This document shows, piece by piece, positions 46,768 through 57,352 of a DNA stretch of 64,000 nucleotides (positions are counted from its first letter, which is position 1; every line of letters starts with the position of its first letter). The notes under the pieces were generated by a model that was given only the letters and a program-made list of their open reading frames with translations, made no database searches and had not been told where the DNA came from. Source of the DNA: Pseudomonas kuykendallii (GTDB taxonomy: Bacteria > Pseudomonadota > Gammaproteobacteria > Pseudomonadales > Pseudomonadaceae); NCBI RefSeq assembly GCF_900106975.1, contig NZ_FNNU01000002.1, positions 558,001-622,000 on the forward strand, read 5' to 3'. The translations under genes were made by a program, and so were the position numbers.

Positions 46768-47457
46768 TCAGCGGGGCCGCTCGTCGTCCTTCCACGGCGC
46801 CTGCAGGTATCGGCTGCGGTTGAAGGTTTCCAGCCATTCGGGGCAGAACACCACCAGCGCGGTGACCGCCGTTCCGTTGATGAACGCCTCGGGAAACATG
46901 ATCAGCCACAGGTAGCCGGCGAAGTCGTCCAGCCAGGGCGGCATCGGGAACAGCCCGTCGACCCAGAGCACGCCGAGCGCGGCGAGCATGCACAGCAGCG
47001 CGGCCAGTGCCGCGGGAAAGAACCCGGAGAAGAAGATGTAGACGAACAGGTTGCGCGGCTGCGCGCGCTCCACGCGCAACGCGCAGAACTCGGTGACCAG
47101 CACCGGCAGCGCCACCAGCAGGACGCCATTCATGCCCAGCGCCGCCAGGTCCTGGCGCCCCATCGCGACCAGCGCGAGCTGGGCGACCAGACCGCAGAGC
47201 AGCGCCAGCGGCCAGTCCAGCAACAGGGTCACCGCGGTCATGCCGAGAAAATGGAAGGACAGCCCTGAGTCGAAATCGCGTCGCACCAGCCAGAGCAGGA
47301 ACAGCCCGAGCACGGTGCCGAACAGCAGATGCTGGCGCCGGGCATCGCTGAACAGTTCCAGCCACGGCGCCCGCCATATCGCCCAGGCGATGACCGGCGC
47401 GTAGATCGCCCATCCCAGCAATGCGCTCTCCGGCGACAACAGCGCCGCGCTGATCAT
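46768..47457 (-). CDS. CbiM-like / energy-coupling-factor permease-like membrane protein
   Basis: A 229-residue protein with about six hydrophobic helices. It resembles the CbiM-type substrate-binding membrane components of energy-coupling-factor transporters (FPEAFINGTAVTALVVF near the C-terminus, FHFLGMTAVTLL in the middle). No ATPase or CbiQ partner is adjacent. It is last in a three-gene leftward unit, and its ATG overlaps the stop of the preceding gene (ATGA). Substrate is unknown. The family call is tentative. Confidence 0.7.
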   Translation of the reverse strand: MISAALLSPESALLGWAIYAPVIAWAIWRAPWLELFSDARRQHLLFGTVLGLFLLWLVRRDFDSGLSFHFLGMTAVTLLLDWPLALLCGLVAQLALVAMGRQDLAALGMNGVLLVALPVLVTEFCALRVERAQPRNLFVYIFFSGFFPAALAALLCMLAALGVLWVDGLFPMPPWLDDFAGYLWLIMFPEAFINGTAVTALVVFCPEWLETFNRSRYLQAPWKDDERPR

Positions 47458-47921
47458 GGCGTGAGCCGCTGCAGCGCCGCGCTCAACTGCCCCGCGTCGG
47501 TGAATGACTGGCGACTCAGCACCCGCCGGCCATCGAGCTGCAACCAGAGCACGGCATCGGCCGCAGGCTCGTAGCGCGGGACGATGCGCGCCTCGCGGTC
47601 GAGCACCACGCGGTACGGGTAGTCGCGCATGGCCGGCACGGCGAACAGCTTCGCGACCAGCGAGGGCATGCGGCTGATATCGGCGAGGAACACCGCCCGG
47701 CGCTGCTCCAGGTAGCCCTTGGGTTTATCCGCCAACGCCATTTCGACCAGCTTGGCGCCGGCCATGTCGCGGGCCACCAGCAGCACCCGCAGATCGTCGG
47801 AGAGGGTGTAGGGCTGCTCGTACTGATCGAGCAGCGTCCAGGGCGCCAGAGGCTGCGTTTCCTCGGCGGCCTGCAGCAGGGCGGGAAAGAGTGCGGCGCA
47901 GAGCAGAATCCAGACTTTCAT
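47454..47921 (-). CDS. Exported periplasmic protein of unknown function
   Basis: A 155-residue protein with a clear signal peptide ([21 protein letters not shown], cleavage after about residue 19). A compact domain follows ([26 protein letters not shown]...[41 protein letters not shown]) that looks thioredoxin-like in layout but has no CXXC motif. Similar pseudomonad proteins are sometimes labelled FAD/FMN dehydrogenases, which nothing here supports. It overlaps by four bases both the GNAT gene upstream and the CbiM-like gene downstream. Confidence 0.8.
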   Translation of the reverse strand: MKVWILLCAALFPALLQAAEETQPLAPWTLLDQYEQPYTLSDDLRVLLVARDMAGAKLVEMALADKPKGYLEQRRAVFLADISRMPSLVAKLFAVPAMRDYPYRVVLDREARIVPRYEPAADAVLWLQLDGRRVLSRQSFTDAGQLSAALQRLTP

Positions 47922-48343
47922 GGGGGATGTCCTTGCATGGAGTAAACCTCGATATCGTCGCGCCGTTCCCAGCCTTCCTGCGCCTGCCAGAACGCCAGCG
48001 CCTGCGGCGCATCGCGCAGGACGAAGACATGGCTCTTGTGGATGCCCAGGCGCGCCAGGCGGGCGAGCGTCTCATTGAGCAGCGCTTTCGCCAGCCCGCG
48101 ACCGCGGTACGCCTCGTCCACCACCAGGTGCTGGAGGTAGCCACGGCGGCCGTCGTGCCCGGCCATCAGGCAGGCCACCGGTCGCCCTTGCGCTTCGACC
48201 AGCAGACTCAGGCCGGGGTTGCGTGCAAGGTAATCGGTGAACGGTTGCAGCGCGTCCTCGGGGCGAATCCGTATGCCCGGCGTGCGCTGCCACAGCGAAA
48301 GCAGCGCCGGGTGATCGGACGGGACGGCGGAACGAGGTTTCAT
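47918..48343 (-). CDS. GNAT-family N-acetyltransferase
   Basis: A 141-residue single GNAT domain. The acetyl-CoA pyrophosphate-binding motif is [19 protein letters not shown], and the C-terminal [19 protein letters not shown] is typical of family members acting on small molecules or protein N-termini. Substrate is unknown. It heads a three-gene leftward operon with ATGA overlaps. Confidence 0.9.
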   Translation of the reverse strand: MKPRSAVPSDHPALLSLWQRTPGIRIRPEDALQPFTDYLARNPGLSLLVEAQGRPVACLMAGHDGRRGYLQHLVVDEAYRGRGLAKALLNETLARLARLGIHKSHVFVLRDAPQALAFWQAQEGWERRDDIEVYSMQGHPP

Positions 48344-48516
48344 GGGGGCTCCAGGACTTTTCGCGATGGTCGGGAGGGCTGCCGGCCACGGCTCATCGGG
48401 TGGGCGTGGGGCGCCAGTTTACTGCGTTGGCGCGCGCGCCACTGCGACCACCGGCCGCTGCTTTTGCCGGCGCAGTCGATTAGAGTCGCCTTCCTTCTGG
48501 CAGTCCCGTTGTCGCC

Positions 48517-48951
48517 ATGCGTTCGTTGTTGTTGTGCTTCATGCTGTTGTCCGGCCTGTGCTCCACCCTTTCATCGATCGCCGCGGAAGGTCCTTACGGC
48601 AAGGTCCGCCTGGACGAGATCACCAGCATCTACGATGGCGATACCTTTCGCGCGACCATCCGTGACTGGCCCGCCGTGATCGGCCACCGGGTGCCGGTGC
48701 GCATCGCCGGCATCGATACCCCAGAGCTGCGCGACAAGCGTCCCGCCGTGCGCGCGCTGGCGCTCAGGGCCAAGCAGTTCAGCGTGCAAAGGCTGCGCGC
48801 GGCGCGCTACGTCGAGTTGCGCAACATTCGCCGCGACAAGTATTTCCGCCTGCTCGGCGATGTCTGGGTCGACGGCAGCGACCTGGGCGCGATGCTGATT
48901 CGCGCCGGCCTGGCGAAACCCTACGATGGCGGCACCAAGAGCGTCTGGTGA
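48517..48951 (+). CDS. Secreted thermonuclease-family (SNase-like) nuclease
   Basis: A 144-residue protein with a signal peptide (MRSLLLCFMLLSGLCSTLSSIAAE) followed by an SNase OB-fold: YDGDTFRA (Asp ligand), RIAGIDTPELRDK (Arg and Asp) and GLAKPYDGG at the end. It is expected to be a calcium-dependent, periplasmic or secreted nuclease. The family is common in pseudomonads and activity on DNA or RNA has not been shown here. It precedes a MOSC gene by 12 bases. Confidence 0.88.
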   Translation: MRSLLLCFMLLSGLCSTLSSIAAEGPYGKVRLDEITSIYDGDTFRATIRDWPAVIGHRVPVRIAGIDTPELRDKRPAVRALALRAKQFSVQRLRAARYVELRNIRRDKYFRLLGDVWVDGSDLGAMLIRAGLAKPYDGGTKSVW

Positions 48952-48963
48952 GGCCCCTGACCC

Positions 48964-49488
48964 ATGGAGCACATGACGATGCGTGAACGCAGCCCGCTGC
49001 ACACCCTGCTCGCCGCGGTTCCCCAGCAGGGGCGCGTGCGCTGGATCGGCGTGCGCCCGCTGTCGCGCGGCGAGGTTCTGCAGCCGGACGTCGTCGAGGC
49101 GCGGCGCGATGCCGGCCTGACCGGCGACCATGCGCGCCCGGGCCCGCGCAACGCGCGGCAGGTCACTTTCATCCAGTGGGAGCATCTGGCGGTGATCGCC
49201 AGCCTCATCGGGCGCGACATCGCGCCGGCCGAGCTTCGACGCAACATCGCGGTGAGCGGGATCAACCTGTTCAGCCTGAAGAACCGCCGCTTCCGCATCG
49301 GCGAAGCGGTTTTCGAGACCACCGGCTGGTGCCAGCCGTGCGCGCGTCTGGAGGAGAACCTCGGGCCTGGAACCTTTCAGGCCGTGCGTGGCCACGGCGG
49401 CATCACCGCGCGGGTGCTGCACAGCGGCATCATTCGTCTGGGTGACACGCTGATCGTCGAGCCGTTGCAGGAAGCGCAGCTAGACTGA
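48964..49488 (+). CDS. MOSC domain-containing protein
   Basis: A 174-residue single MOSC domain (related to molybdenum-cofactor sulfurase C-termini and YiiM). Motifs are GLTGDHARPGPRNARQVTFIQWEHL, RRNIAVSGINL, and the conserved-cysteine segment TGWCQPCARLEE. MOSC proteins carry sulfur or handle molybdenum-cofactor-linked reductions. Partner and substrate are unknown. The start may be 48964, 48973 or 48979. GGAG inside the first codons would suit 48979. Confidence 0.88.
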   Translation: MEHMTMRERSPLHTLLAAVPQQGRVRWIGVRPLSRGEVLQPDVVEARRDAGLTGDHARPGPRNARQVTFIQWEHLAVIASLIGRDIAPAELRRNIAVSGINLFSLKNRRFRIGEAVFETTGWCQPCARLEENLGPGTFQAVRGHGGITARVLHSGIIRLGDTLIVEPLQEAQLD

Positions 49489-49514
49489 AGGCGAACCCGA
49501 GCGAGGCCGGCAGC

Positions 49515-49688
49515 ATGTCCAAGCGATTGAGCGACGAAGACCAGCGCCGCGTAGACGAATACCTGAGCGCGCCGCAGCATCGCGTCGAGCGCAAGCCGTT
49601 CCGGCCGTGGTTGCTGCTGGCTGTGGTACTGATCAGCGTGATCGGCATGGGCCTGATCAGTCGCTTGCTCAGTCTGCTGGTGCTCTAG
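49515..49688 (+). CDS. Small membrane protein of the DUF3094 family
   Basis: A 57-residue protein (MSKRLSDEDQRRVDEYL...) with an acidic/basic N-terminal half and one C-terminal membrane helix (WLLLAVVLISVIGMGLISRLLSLLVL). GAGG lies eight bases upstream of the ATG. The pattern SxEDQxRVDEYL-SxPxHxVERKPFRPW is that of the pseudomonad DUF3094 family. Function is unknown. It follows the MOSC gene by 26 bases. Confidence 0.8.
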   Translation: MSKRLSDEDQRRVDEYLSAPQHRVERKPFRPWLLLAVVLISVIGMGLISRLLSLLVL

Positions 49689-49762
49689 GAGGGGCGTGGC
49701 GAGCGAACGGTGGGGTTGCCCGGTGTGGGCGTCTCATCGCTCGAGAGGTGCGGAGAAGAAAA

Positions 49763-49838
49763 TGGTGGGTCGTGTAGGATTCGAACCTACGACCAATTGG
49801 TTAAAAGCCAACTGCTCTACCAACTGAGCTAACGACCC
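49763..49838 (-). tRNA. tRNA-Lys(TTT)
   Basis: A 76-base cloverleaf on the reverse strand, GGGTCGTTAGCTC... with anticodon TTT and encoded CCA. It is last in the Asn-Pro-Lys operon. Confidence 0.98.
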
Positions 49839-49844
49839 AAAAGG

Positions 49845-49921
49845 TGGTCGGGGTAGGGGGATTCGAACTCCCGACATCCTGCTCCCAAAGCAGGCGCGCT
49901 ACCGGGCTGCGCTATACCCCG
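49845..49921 (-). tRNA. tRNA-Pro(TGG)
   Basis: A 77-base cloverleaf on the reverse strand, CGGGGTATAGCGCAG... with anticodon TGG and encoded CCA. Separated from tRNA-Lys by six bases. Confidence 0.98.
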
Positions 49922-49934
49922 ATCTGGAAGAAGT

Positions 49935-50010
49935 TGGCTCCGCGACCTGGACTCGAACCAGGGACCCAATGATTAACAGTCATTTGCTCTACCGACTGAG
50001 CTATCGCGGA
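49935..50010 (-). tRNA. tRNA-Asn(GTT)
   Basis: A 76-base cloverleaf on the reverse strand, TCCGCGATAGCTCAG... with anticodon GTT and encoded CCA. First in the operon, 13 bases from tRNA-Pro. Confidence 0.98.
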
Positions 50011-50073
50011 ACTACGAGCTTCCAATCTCTTTTACGGTGCCGGTGAACCGGAATCCCGTATCAGAGGCGCGCC

Positions 50074-50101
50074 ATTTTACGTTTCCCGAAGCGCCTGTCA
50101 A
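50074..50101 (-). promoter_or_regulatory. Sigma-70 promoter of the tRNA Asn-Pro-Lys operon
   Basis: On the reverse strand: perfect TTGACA, 16-base spacer, TAAAAT, then a GC-rich discriminator (GGCGCGCC). This is the arrangement expected for growth-rate and stringent control of stable RNA. Predicted start near 50067. Confidence 0.88.
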
Positions 50102-50211
50102 CCCTTAAAATTCTTCCTGAGACAATGTCTTGCAGTCGGCGGGGTGGCTGCTATATCTGTGCTGAAGATCACCGTGTGGAGTGCGCTCGTCAGTCGAGCA
50201 CCGGCAACTTG

Positions 50212-52515
50212 ATGATGGACGAACGCGACTCACCCCTGCCTCCCTCCACCCACGGCACGCTCGCCAGCCGCGTCATCCAGCCGCGTTTCAGTGAACTGGT
50301 GCAGCGCTGCCGCAAACGGGTGATGAACGCCCTCGCCGAACACCTCACCGCCACCTTCGGGCAGGTCGACGACACCCTCTTCGAGTGCGCCGAGAAGGCC
50401 GAGAACAATCAGGTCCAGACGCTGTTCTTCGACAGCATGCGCGACATCCGCCGGTTGCGGCCGCTGATCGAGCGGACCTATCACCAGCAGATCGCCCGGC
50501 AGTTCTCCGATTTCCTCCAGGGAAAACCGTCCGCCACGAACGACGACGCGCTCGAGGCCGACGACCTGCGTCTGGTGCAGAACGAGGATTACGAGGAGAC
50601 CCTGCAGATCATCAACATGGTCAGCCGGGTGAAGGCCCGCTGCGCGCAGAGCCTGTTCGCGCTGGATCGTCGCCTGGCCCTGCTGAACAACGGCCAGAAG
50701 CTCGACGAGGACGGCAACCCCTTCGGCCCGCACGCGATCGCCCAGGCGTTCCGCGAGGCCTTGCAGCCGACGCCGTTGCCGCTGCGGATACGGATCATCC
50801 TCTACATGCTCTTCGACCGGCACCTCATGCAGAACCTCGACGGTCTCTACGAGGCGCTCAATCGCGAACTGATCGAGGCCGGCATCCTGCCCAACATGAC
50901 GTACCAGGCGCAGCCGCGGGTCGAGGCCACGCGCGCCGTGCCCGCCTCCGGCGCGCCTTCCTTCGCCAGCTCGCCGGATGCCCGCTCGGGCTATTCCGAG
51001 GGCCACGATCCATCGGCCGAGCAGGCCGAGCGGCTGTTCGACGGGCTCACCCGGCTGTTCATCGCGCTACGCAAGCGTGAGGGCACGACCCTGCTCGGCG
51101 GCAGGCGCAGCATCGCCAGTTACGCGCCGCCCACCGCCACGCGCACCTTCGAGGCGCGCGAACTGCTGGAGGCGCTGAACCAGTTGCAGAAGCAGGCCGC
51201 CGAGGATTTCGCCCGGCGCATGCAGCGGCCGCAGCAGGTCGACGGCGTGAAAGCCGACCTGCACCGTCAGCTCGAGTCGCGCGGCGCTGCGGCGGACCCG
51301 CGGCGGATTTCCGACCAGGAAGCCGACGTGATCGATCTGGTCGGCATGCTCTTCGACTTCATCCTCGATGACGCCGACTTGCCGGATACCTGCAAGACCG
51401 CGCTATCGCACCTGCATACGCCCTATCTGCGGGTGGCGATGCAGGACAAGGCGCTCTTCACCCAGTACAACCACCCGGCCCGTTTGCTGCTCAATGCCAT
51501 GGCGCGCGCCGGGGGGCTGTACGACGCCGAGGGCGAGGAGCGCGAACTGCTGGCGAAGATCCAGTGGGTGGTTGAGCGGGTGATCCAGGGCTTCACCGGC
51601 GATCTGGCGCTGTTCGAAACGCTGCTGGACGAGTTCAACGAGTTCGTCGCTACCCTCAGGCACCGCGTCGAACTGCGTGAAAAGCGCTCCATCGAGGCGG
51701 CCAAGGGCCGTGACCGCCTGCTCGATGCGCGGCAGAGGGCCGGCGCCGCGATCGCCGAGGCGCTGCGCGGGCCGAGCCTGCCGAAGATCCTCCAGGATTT
51801 CCTCGAGCTGACCTGGACCGACGTGCTGGTGTTCGTCCAGCTTCGGCATGGCGAGGGCAGCGCCGAATGGAACCGCTCGCTGGAACTGGCCGAGCAACTG
51901 GCCTGGAGCGGCAGGCCGCAGGACGCCGACGGCATCGAAGAATTGCACCGCGTGCGCGCCGGCATGCTCGACGAGGTGCGCAAGGGCCTCGAATTGCTCG
52001 GCGGCTATCACGAGGACGGCATCGCCCGGCTGTTGCGGGACATCGTCGCCAGCCAGGACGCCGTGCAGGCCAAGCGCCCCGAACGGGTGGAGCCTCTCGC
52101 GCCGTCGCTGATCGAAAGCCCGCTGGCGAACATGCTCGGCGAGGACGCGGTGTTGCTGGCGGACCGCCGCGCAGCCAGGCCGCCGCGCACGCCGCGACTG
52201 GAAGCGCTGATCCGCCAGTTGCAAACGCTGGAGTTCGGCACCTGGTTCGACTTCGTCGAGGGCACGCAGCGGCGCCGGCTCAAGCTGTCCTGGTTCAGCC
52301 CGACGACGAACAACTACATGTTCGTCGACCAGTTGGGCCAGCGCGCCGCGACTCGCCTGCTGGAAGACCTCGCCGAGGAGATGGACCGCGGCCTGGCGCG
52401 CATCGTCATCGAGGAACGCAGCCTGCCCCTGGTGGATCGCGCGATGAACGCGATCTATCGCGCCCTGCAGCGTGTCAGCGGACGCTCCACCCACCCAGGA
52501 AACGACCATGGATAG
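50212..52515 (+). CDS. DUF1631 family protein (second paralogue), upstream of and overlapping a PilZ gene
   Basis: A 767-residue soluble protein with the same block order as the gene at 32681: DDTLFECAEKAENN, VQNEDYEETLQIINMV, a long helical centre, and a C-terminal beta-rich segment (LEFGTWFDFVEG...LKLSWFSPTTNNYMFVDQLGQR). Function is unknown. That final segment resembles the fold position of YcgR-like domains in layout, an inference only. The start is uncertain: ATGs at 50212 and 50215 have weak ribosome-binding sites, and 50125 is possible. The last eight bases overlap the PilZ gene. Confidence 0.87.
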   Translation: MMDERDSPLPPSTHGTLASRVIQPRFSELVQRCRKRVMNALAEHLTATFGQVDDTLFECAEKAENNQVQTLFFDSMRDIRRLRPLIERTYHQQIARQFSDFLQGKPSATNDDALEADDLRLVQNEDYEETLQIINMVSRVKARCAQSLFALDRRLALLNNGQKLDEDGNPFGPHAIAQAFREALQPTPLPLRIRIILYMLFDRHLMQNLDGLYEALNRELIEAGILPNMTYQAQPRVEATRAVPASGAPSFASSPDARSGYSEGHDPSAEQAERLFDGLTRLFIALRKREGTTLLGGRRSIASYAPPTATRTFEARELLEALNQLQKQAAEDFARRMQRPQQVDGVKADLHRQLESRGAAADPRRISDQEADVIDLVGMLFDFILDDADLPDTCKTALSHLHTPYLRVAMQDKALFTQYNHPARLLLNAMARAGGLYDAEGEERELLAKIQWVVERVIQGFTGDLALFETLLDEFNEFVATLRHRVELREKRSIEAAKGRDRLLDARQRAGAAIAEALRGPSLPKILQDFLELTWTDVLVFVQLRHGEGSAEWNRSLELAEQLAWSGRPQDADGIEELHRVRAGMLDEVRKGLELLGGYHEDGIARLLRDIVASQDAVQAKRPERVEPLAPSLIESPLANMLGEDAVLLADRRAARPPRTPRLEALIRQLQTLEFGTWFDFVEGTQRRRLKLSWFSPTTNNYMFVDQLGQRAATRLLEDLAEEMDRGLARIVIEERSLPLVDRAMNAIYRALQRVSGRSTHPGNDHG

Positions 52516-52837
52516 CGAGCGTCGCCAGTACGATCGATACCGCCCCACACTCACCCTGGAAGTCTTCGACCGTCACGGCGGCCAGCGCCTGGGACGCATC
52601 GTCGACCTGTCCCGCGATGGCTTCATGCTTGTCACCGAACAGCTGCTGTCCGTCGATTCCGTCTGGGAGTGCCGGCTGACGGCGGCCAGCGGCGAGGTCC
52701 GCGAGGTGAGCTTCGGCGCCGACTGCCTGTGGGCCCGGCCGGGCACCGACGAACACCACGGCTGGGCGGGGTTCCACATCATCGACATGGCCGAGGACCA
52801 GGCGGCTCGGCTGGAGCTTCTGCTGCAGGCGCTCTGA
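52508..52837 (+). CDS. PilZ domain protein (putative c-di-GMP receptor)
   Basis: A 109-residue single PilZ domain. The c-di-GMP-binding signatures are present: the arginine motif RRQYDRYRP (RxxxR) at residues 5-13, and DLSRDG (D/NxSxxG) about 25 residues later. The ATG at 52508 has AGGAAA upstream, inside the end of the DUF1631 gene, so the two are translationally linked. Such single-domain proteins act as adaptors that relay c-di-GMP levels to partner proteins; the DUF1631 protein is an obvious candidate partner. Confidence 0.92.
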   Translation: MDSERRQYDRYRPTLTLEVFDRHGGQRLGRIVDLSRDGFMLVTEQLLSVDSVWECRLTAASGEVREVSFGADCLWARPGTDEHHGWAGFHIIDMAEDQAARLELLLQAL

Positions 52838-52844
52838 GCGAAAA

Positions 52845-52877
52845 AAACCTCCCTCCCGGCAGGCGGAAGAGAGGTTT
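52845..52877. terminator. Hairpin between convergent pilZ and clpB genes
   Basis: AAACCTC pairs with GAGGTTT around a 19-base interior. The A-run on the left gives a T-run for the leftward clpB transcript. It lies between the two stop codons and probably ends clpB transcription. Confidence 0.6.
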
Positions 52878-52895
52878 CGTACGGCCTGTGTCCGA

Positions 52896-55460
52896 TTAGA
52901 TAAAGACGATCTCGTCGTTTTCCACGCGCGCCTTGACGGTATCGCCCGGTGCGAACTTGCCGGCAAGGATCTGCTGCGCCAGCGGGTTCTCGATCCAGCG
53001 CTGGATCGCGCGTTTCAGCGGACGTGCGCCGTAGACTGGGTCGTAACCGACCGACACCAGCTTGTCCAGCGCCTCGTCGGTGAGCTCGAAGGTCAGGTCG
53101 CGCTCGGCCAGGCGCTGGCGCAGCCGGCCCAGCTGGATGTCGGCGATGCCGGCGATCTGCTCGCGGCCCAGCGGCTCGAACACCACCACCTCGTCGATGC
53201 GGTTGACGAATTCCGGACGGAAGTGGTTGCCCACCGCGTCCATCACCGCCGCGCGCTGCGCCTCGCGGTCGCCGACCAGTTCCTGGATCTGCGCCGAACC
53301 GAGGTTCGAGGTCATCACGATCACCGTGTTGCGGAAATCCACCGTGCGCCCGTGGCTGTCGGTCAGGCGGCCGTCCTCGAGCACCTGCAGGAGGATGTTG
53401 AAGACGTCCGGATGGGCCTTCTCGACTTCGTCGAGCAGCAGCACGGAGTAGGGTTTGCGCCGCACCGCCTCGGTCAGGTAGCCGCCTTCCTCGTAGCCGA
53501 CGTAGCCCGGAGGCGCGCCGATCAGGCGTGCCACGGAGTGTTTCTCCATGAACTCGGACATGTCGATGCGCACCATGGCGTCCTCGGTGTCGAAGAGGAA
53601 CTCCGCCAGCGCCTTGCACAGCTCGGTCTTGCCGACCCCGGTCGGGCCGAGGAAGAGGAACGAGCCGCTCGGCCGGTTCGGATCGGCGAGGCCGGCGCGC
53701 GAGCGACGCACCGCGTTCGCCACGGCCACCACGGCTTCGTGCTGGCCAATCACGCGGGTGTGCAGCATGTCTTCCATGCGCAGCAGCTTGTCGCGCTCGC
53801 CTTCGAGCATCTTGCTCACCGGGATGCCGGTCCACTTGGAAACCACTTCGGCGATTTCCTCCTCGGTGACCTTGTTGCGCAGCAGCTGGTTTTCCGATTT
53901 GCCGTGCTGGTCGGCCATCTGCTGGCTGCGTTCCAGATCGGGAATCACGCCGTATTGCAGTTCCGCCATGCGTTGCAGGTCGGATTTGCGTCGCGCGGCC
54001 TCCAGATCAGCCTTGGCCTGCTCGATTTTCTGCTGGATCTGCGCGGAGCCTTGCACCTCGGCCTTCTCCGACTTCCAGACTTCCTCGAGGTCGGCGTACT
54101 CCCGCTCAAGGCGATTGATGTCTTCCTTGAGCTTTTCCAAGCGTTTGAGCGCAGCGTCATCGTCTTCTTTCTTCAGCGCCTCACGTTCGATCTTCAACTG
54201 AATCAATCGGCGCTCGAGCTTGTCCAGCGCCTCGGGCTTGGAGTCGATCTCCATGCGGATGCGGCTGGCCGCTTCGTCGATCAGGTCGATGGCCTTGTCC
54301 GGCAACTGGCGGTCGGTGATATAGCGGTGGCTCAGCTTGGCCGCGGCGATGATCGCGCCGTCGCTGATGGTCACCCCGTGGTGCACCTCGTAGCGCTCCT
54401 TGAGGCCACGCAGGATGGCGATGGTGTCTTCCTCGCTGGGCTCGTCCACCTGGACCTTCTGGAAACGCCGCTCGAGCGCCGCATCCTTCTCGATGTACTG
54501 ACGGTACTCGTCCAGCGTGGTGGCGCCGACGCAGTGCAGCTCGCCGCGTGCGAGTGCCGGCTTGAGCATGTTGCCGGCGTCCATGGCGCCATCCGCCTTG
54601 CCGGCGCCGACCATGGTGTGCAGTTCGTCGATGAACAGGATCACCCGGCCTTCCTGCTTCGACAGCTCGTTGAGCAGCGACTTCAGGCGCTCCTCGAACT
54701 CGCCGCGGAACTTGGCGCCGGCGATCAGCGAGCCCATGTCCAGCGACAGCAGGCGTTTGTCCTTCAGCCCGTCCGGCACTTCGCCGTTGACGATGCGCTG
54801 GGCCAGCCCTTCGGCGATGGCGGTCTTGCCGACGCCGGGCTCACCGATCAGCACCGGGTTGTTCTTGGTGCGCCGCTGCAGGACCTGGATGGTCCGGCGG
54901 ATTTCGTCGTCACGGCCGATCACCGGGTCGAGCTTGCCTTCCTCGGCGCGCTTGGTCAGGTCAACGGTGTACTTGTCCAGCGCCTGGCGCGATTCCTCGG
55001 CGTTGGGGTCATTCACCGCCTCGCCACCGCGCAGGTTGTTCACCGCATTCTCGAGGGCCTTCTTCGACACGCCCTGGCCGAGCAGCAGCTTGCCCAGGCG
55101 GGTGTTGTCGTCCATCGCCGCGAGCAGCACCAGCTCGCTGGAGATGAACTGGTCGCCCTTCTGCTGGGCGAGGCGATCGGCCTGGTTGAGCAGGCGCGCC
55201 AGGTCCTGGGACAGGTTGACGTCGCCGGTGGGGTTCTGGATTTTCGGCAGCTGATCCAGTTCCTTGGTCATCGCCTGCTTGAAGGCGTTGGTGTCGAAAC
55301 CGACCTGGCGCAGCAGCGGCTTGATCGAGCCGCCCTGCTGGTCGAGCAGCGCCTGCATCAGGTGCAAGGGCTCGATGGCCGGATGGTCGAGGCCGACAGC
55401 GATGGACTGGGCGTCGGAAAGGGCAAGTTGCAGCTTGCTGGTCAAACGATCGATACGCAT
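52896..55460 (-). CDS. clpB: ATP-dependent disaggregase chaperone ClpB
   Basis: An 854-residue Hsp100 hexamer that rescues aggregated protein with DnaK. Order: N-terminal Clp_N repeats (1-145), AAA+ 1 with Walker A GEPGVGKT (near 200), the M-domain coiled coil (about 405-525), AAA+ 2 with GPTGVGKT (near 605), and the C-terminal D2 small domain ending [12 protein letters not shown]. The start [11 protein letters not shown] at 55460 has AGGTGA upstream and gives the family length. A heat-shock promoter lies 72-99 bases upstream. In PAO1 clpB is beside pgeF-rluD, so it has moved here or the reference has. Confidence 0.98.
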   Translation of the reverse strand: MRIDRLTSKLQLALSDAQSIAVGLDHPAIEPLHLMQALLDQQGGSIKPLLRQVGFDTNAFKQAMTKELDQLPKIQNPTGDVNLSQDLARLLNQADRLAQQKGDQFISSELVLLAAMDDNTRLGKLLLGQGVSKKALENAVNNLRGGEAVNDPNAEESRQALDKYTVDLTKRAEEGKLDPVIGRDDEIRRTIQVLQRRTKNNPVLIGEPGVGKTAIAEGLAQRIVNGEVPDGLKDKRLLSLDMGSLIAGAKFRGEFEERLKSLLNELSKQEGRVILFIDELHTMVGAGKADGAMDAGNMLKPALARGELHCVGATTLDEYRQYIEKDAALERRFQKVQVDEPSEEDTIAILRGLKERYEVHHGVTISDGAIIAAAKLSHRYITDRQLPDKAIDLIDEAASRIRMEIDSKPEALDKLERRLIQLKIEREALKKEDDDAALKRLEKLKEDINRLEREYADLEEVWKSEKAEVQGSAQIQQKIEQAKADLEAARRKSDLQRMAELQYGVIPDLERSQQMADQHGKSENQLLRNKVTEEEIAEVVSKWTGIPVSKMLEGERDKLLRMEDMLHTRVIGQHEAVVAVANAVRRSRAGLADPNRPSGSFLFLGPTGVGKTELCKALAEFLFDTEDAMVRIDMSEFMEKHSVARLIGAPPGYVGYEEGGYLTEAVRRKPYSVLLLDEVEKAHPDVFNILLQVLEDGRLTDSHGRTVDFRNTVIVMTSNLGSAQIQELVGDREAQRAAVMDAVGNHFRPEFVNRIDEVVVFEPLGREQIAGIADIQLGRLRQRLAERDLTFELTDEALDKLVSVGYDPVYGARPLKRAIQRWIENPLAQQILAGKFAPGDTVKARVENDEIVFI

Positions 55461-55531
55461 GGAATCACCTCGGTTGGCGCAGGCCGGTGCGACGAACTGC
55501 ACCTCGAACGAAAGCCTGCGGGATGCAGCTT

Positions 55532-55559
55532 AGATGAGGTCGAACGGCCGGGATTCAAG
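55532..55559 (-). promoter_or_regulatory. Sigma-32 (RpoH) heat-shock promoter of clpB
   Basis: On the reverse strand: CTTGAAT, 13-base spacer, CCTCATCT, close to the sigma-32 consensus CTTGAAA-N13-CCCCATNT. It would start about 64 bases before the clpB ATG, as expected for a heat-shock chaperone. Confidence 0.8.
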
Positions 55560-55661
55560 CGTGACGTGATTGACGCAGGTCAGCCGGAGGCTGGGCGCGA
55601 CGAGGGACGCCGCTGGAGAGGCGATCCCCGCGTGGGCGCACGCGGGGATGCTTGGCGGGTT

Positions 55662-57245
<1,584 letters not shown>

Positions 57246-57352
57246 GCAAGAACCTGGGTGCGGAGCGATAAAAGAGGGCGCGAAGTATACAGGAGCGCGC
57301 CCCCCGGTTGTCGCCGGCCGCGACGAACATCCTGGTGCGACTGCCAGGGCGG

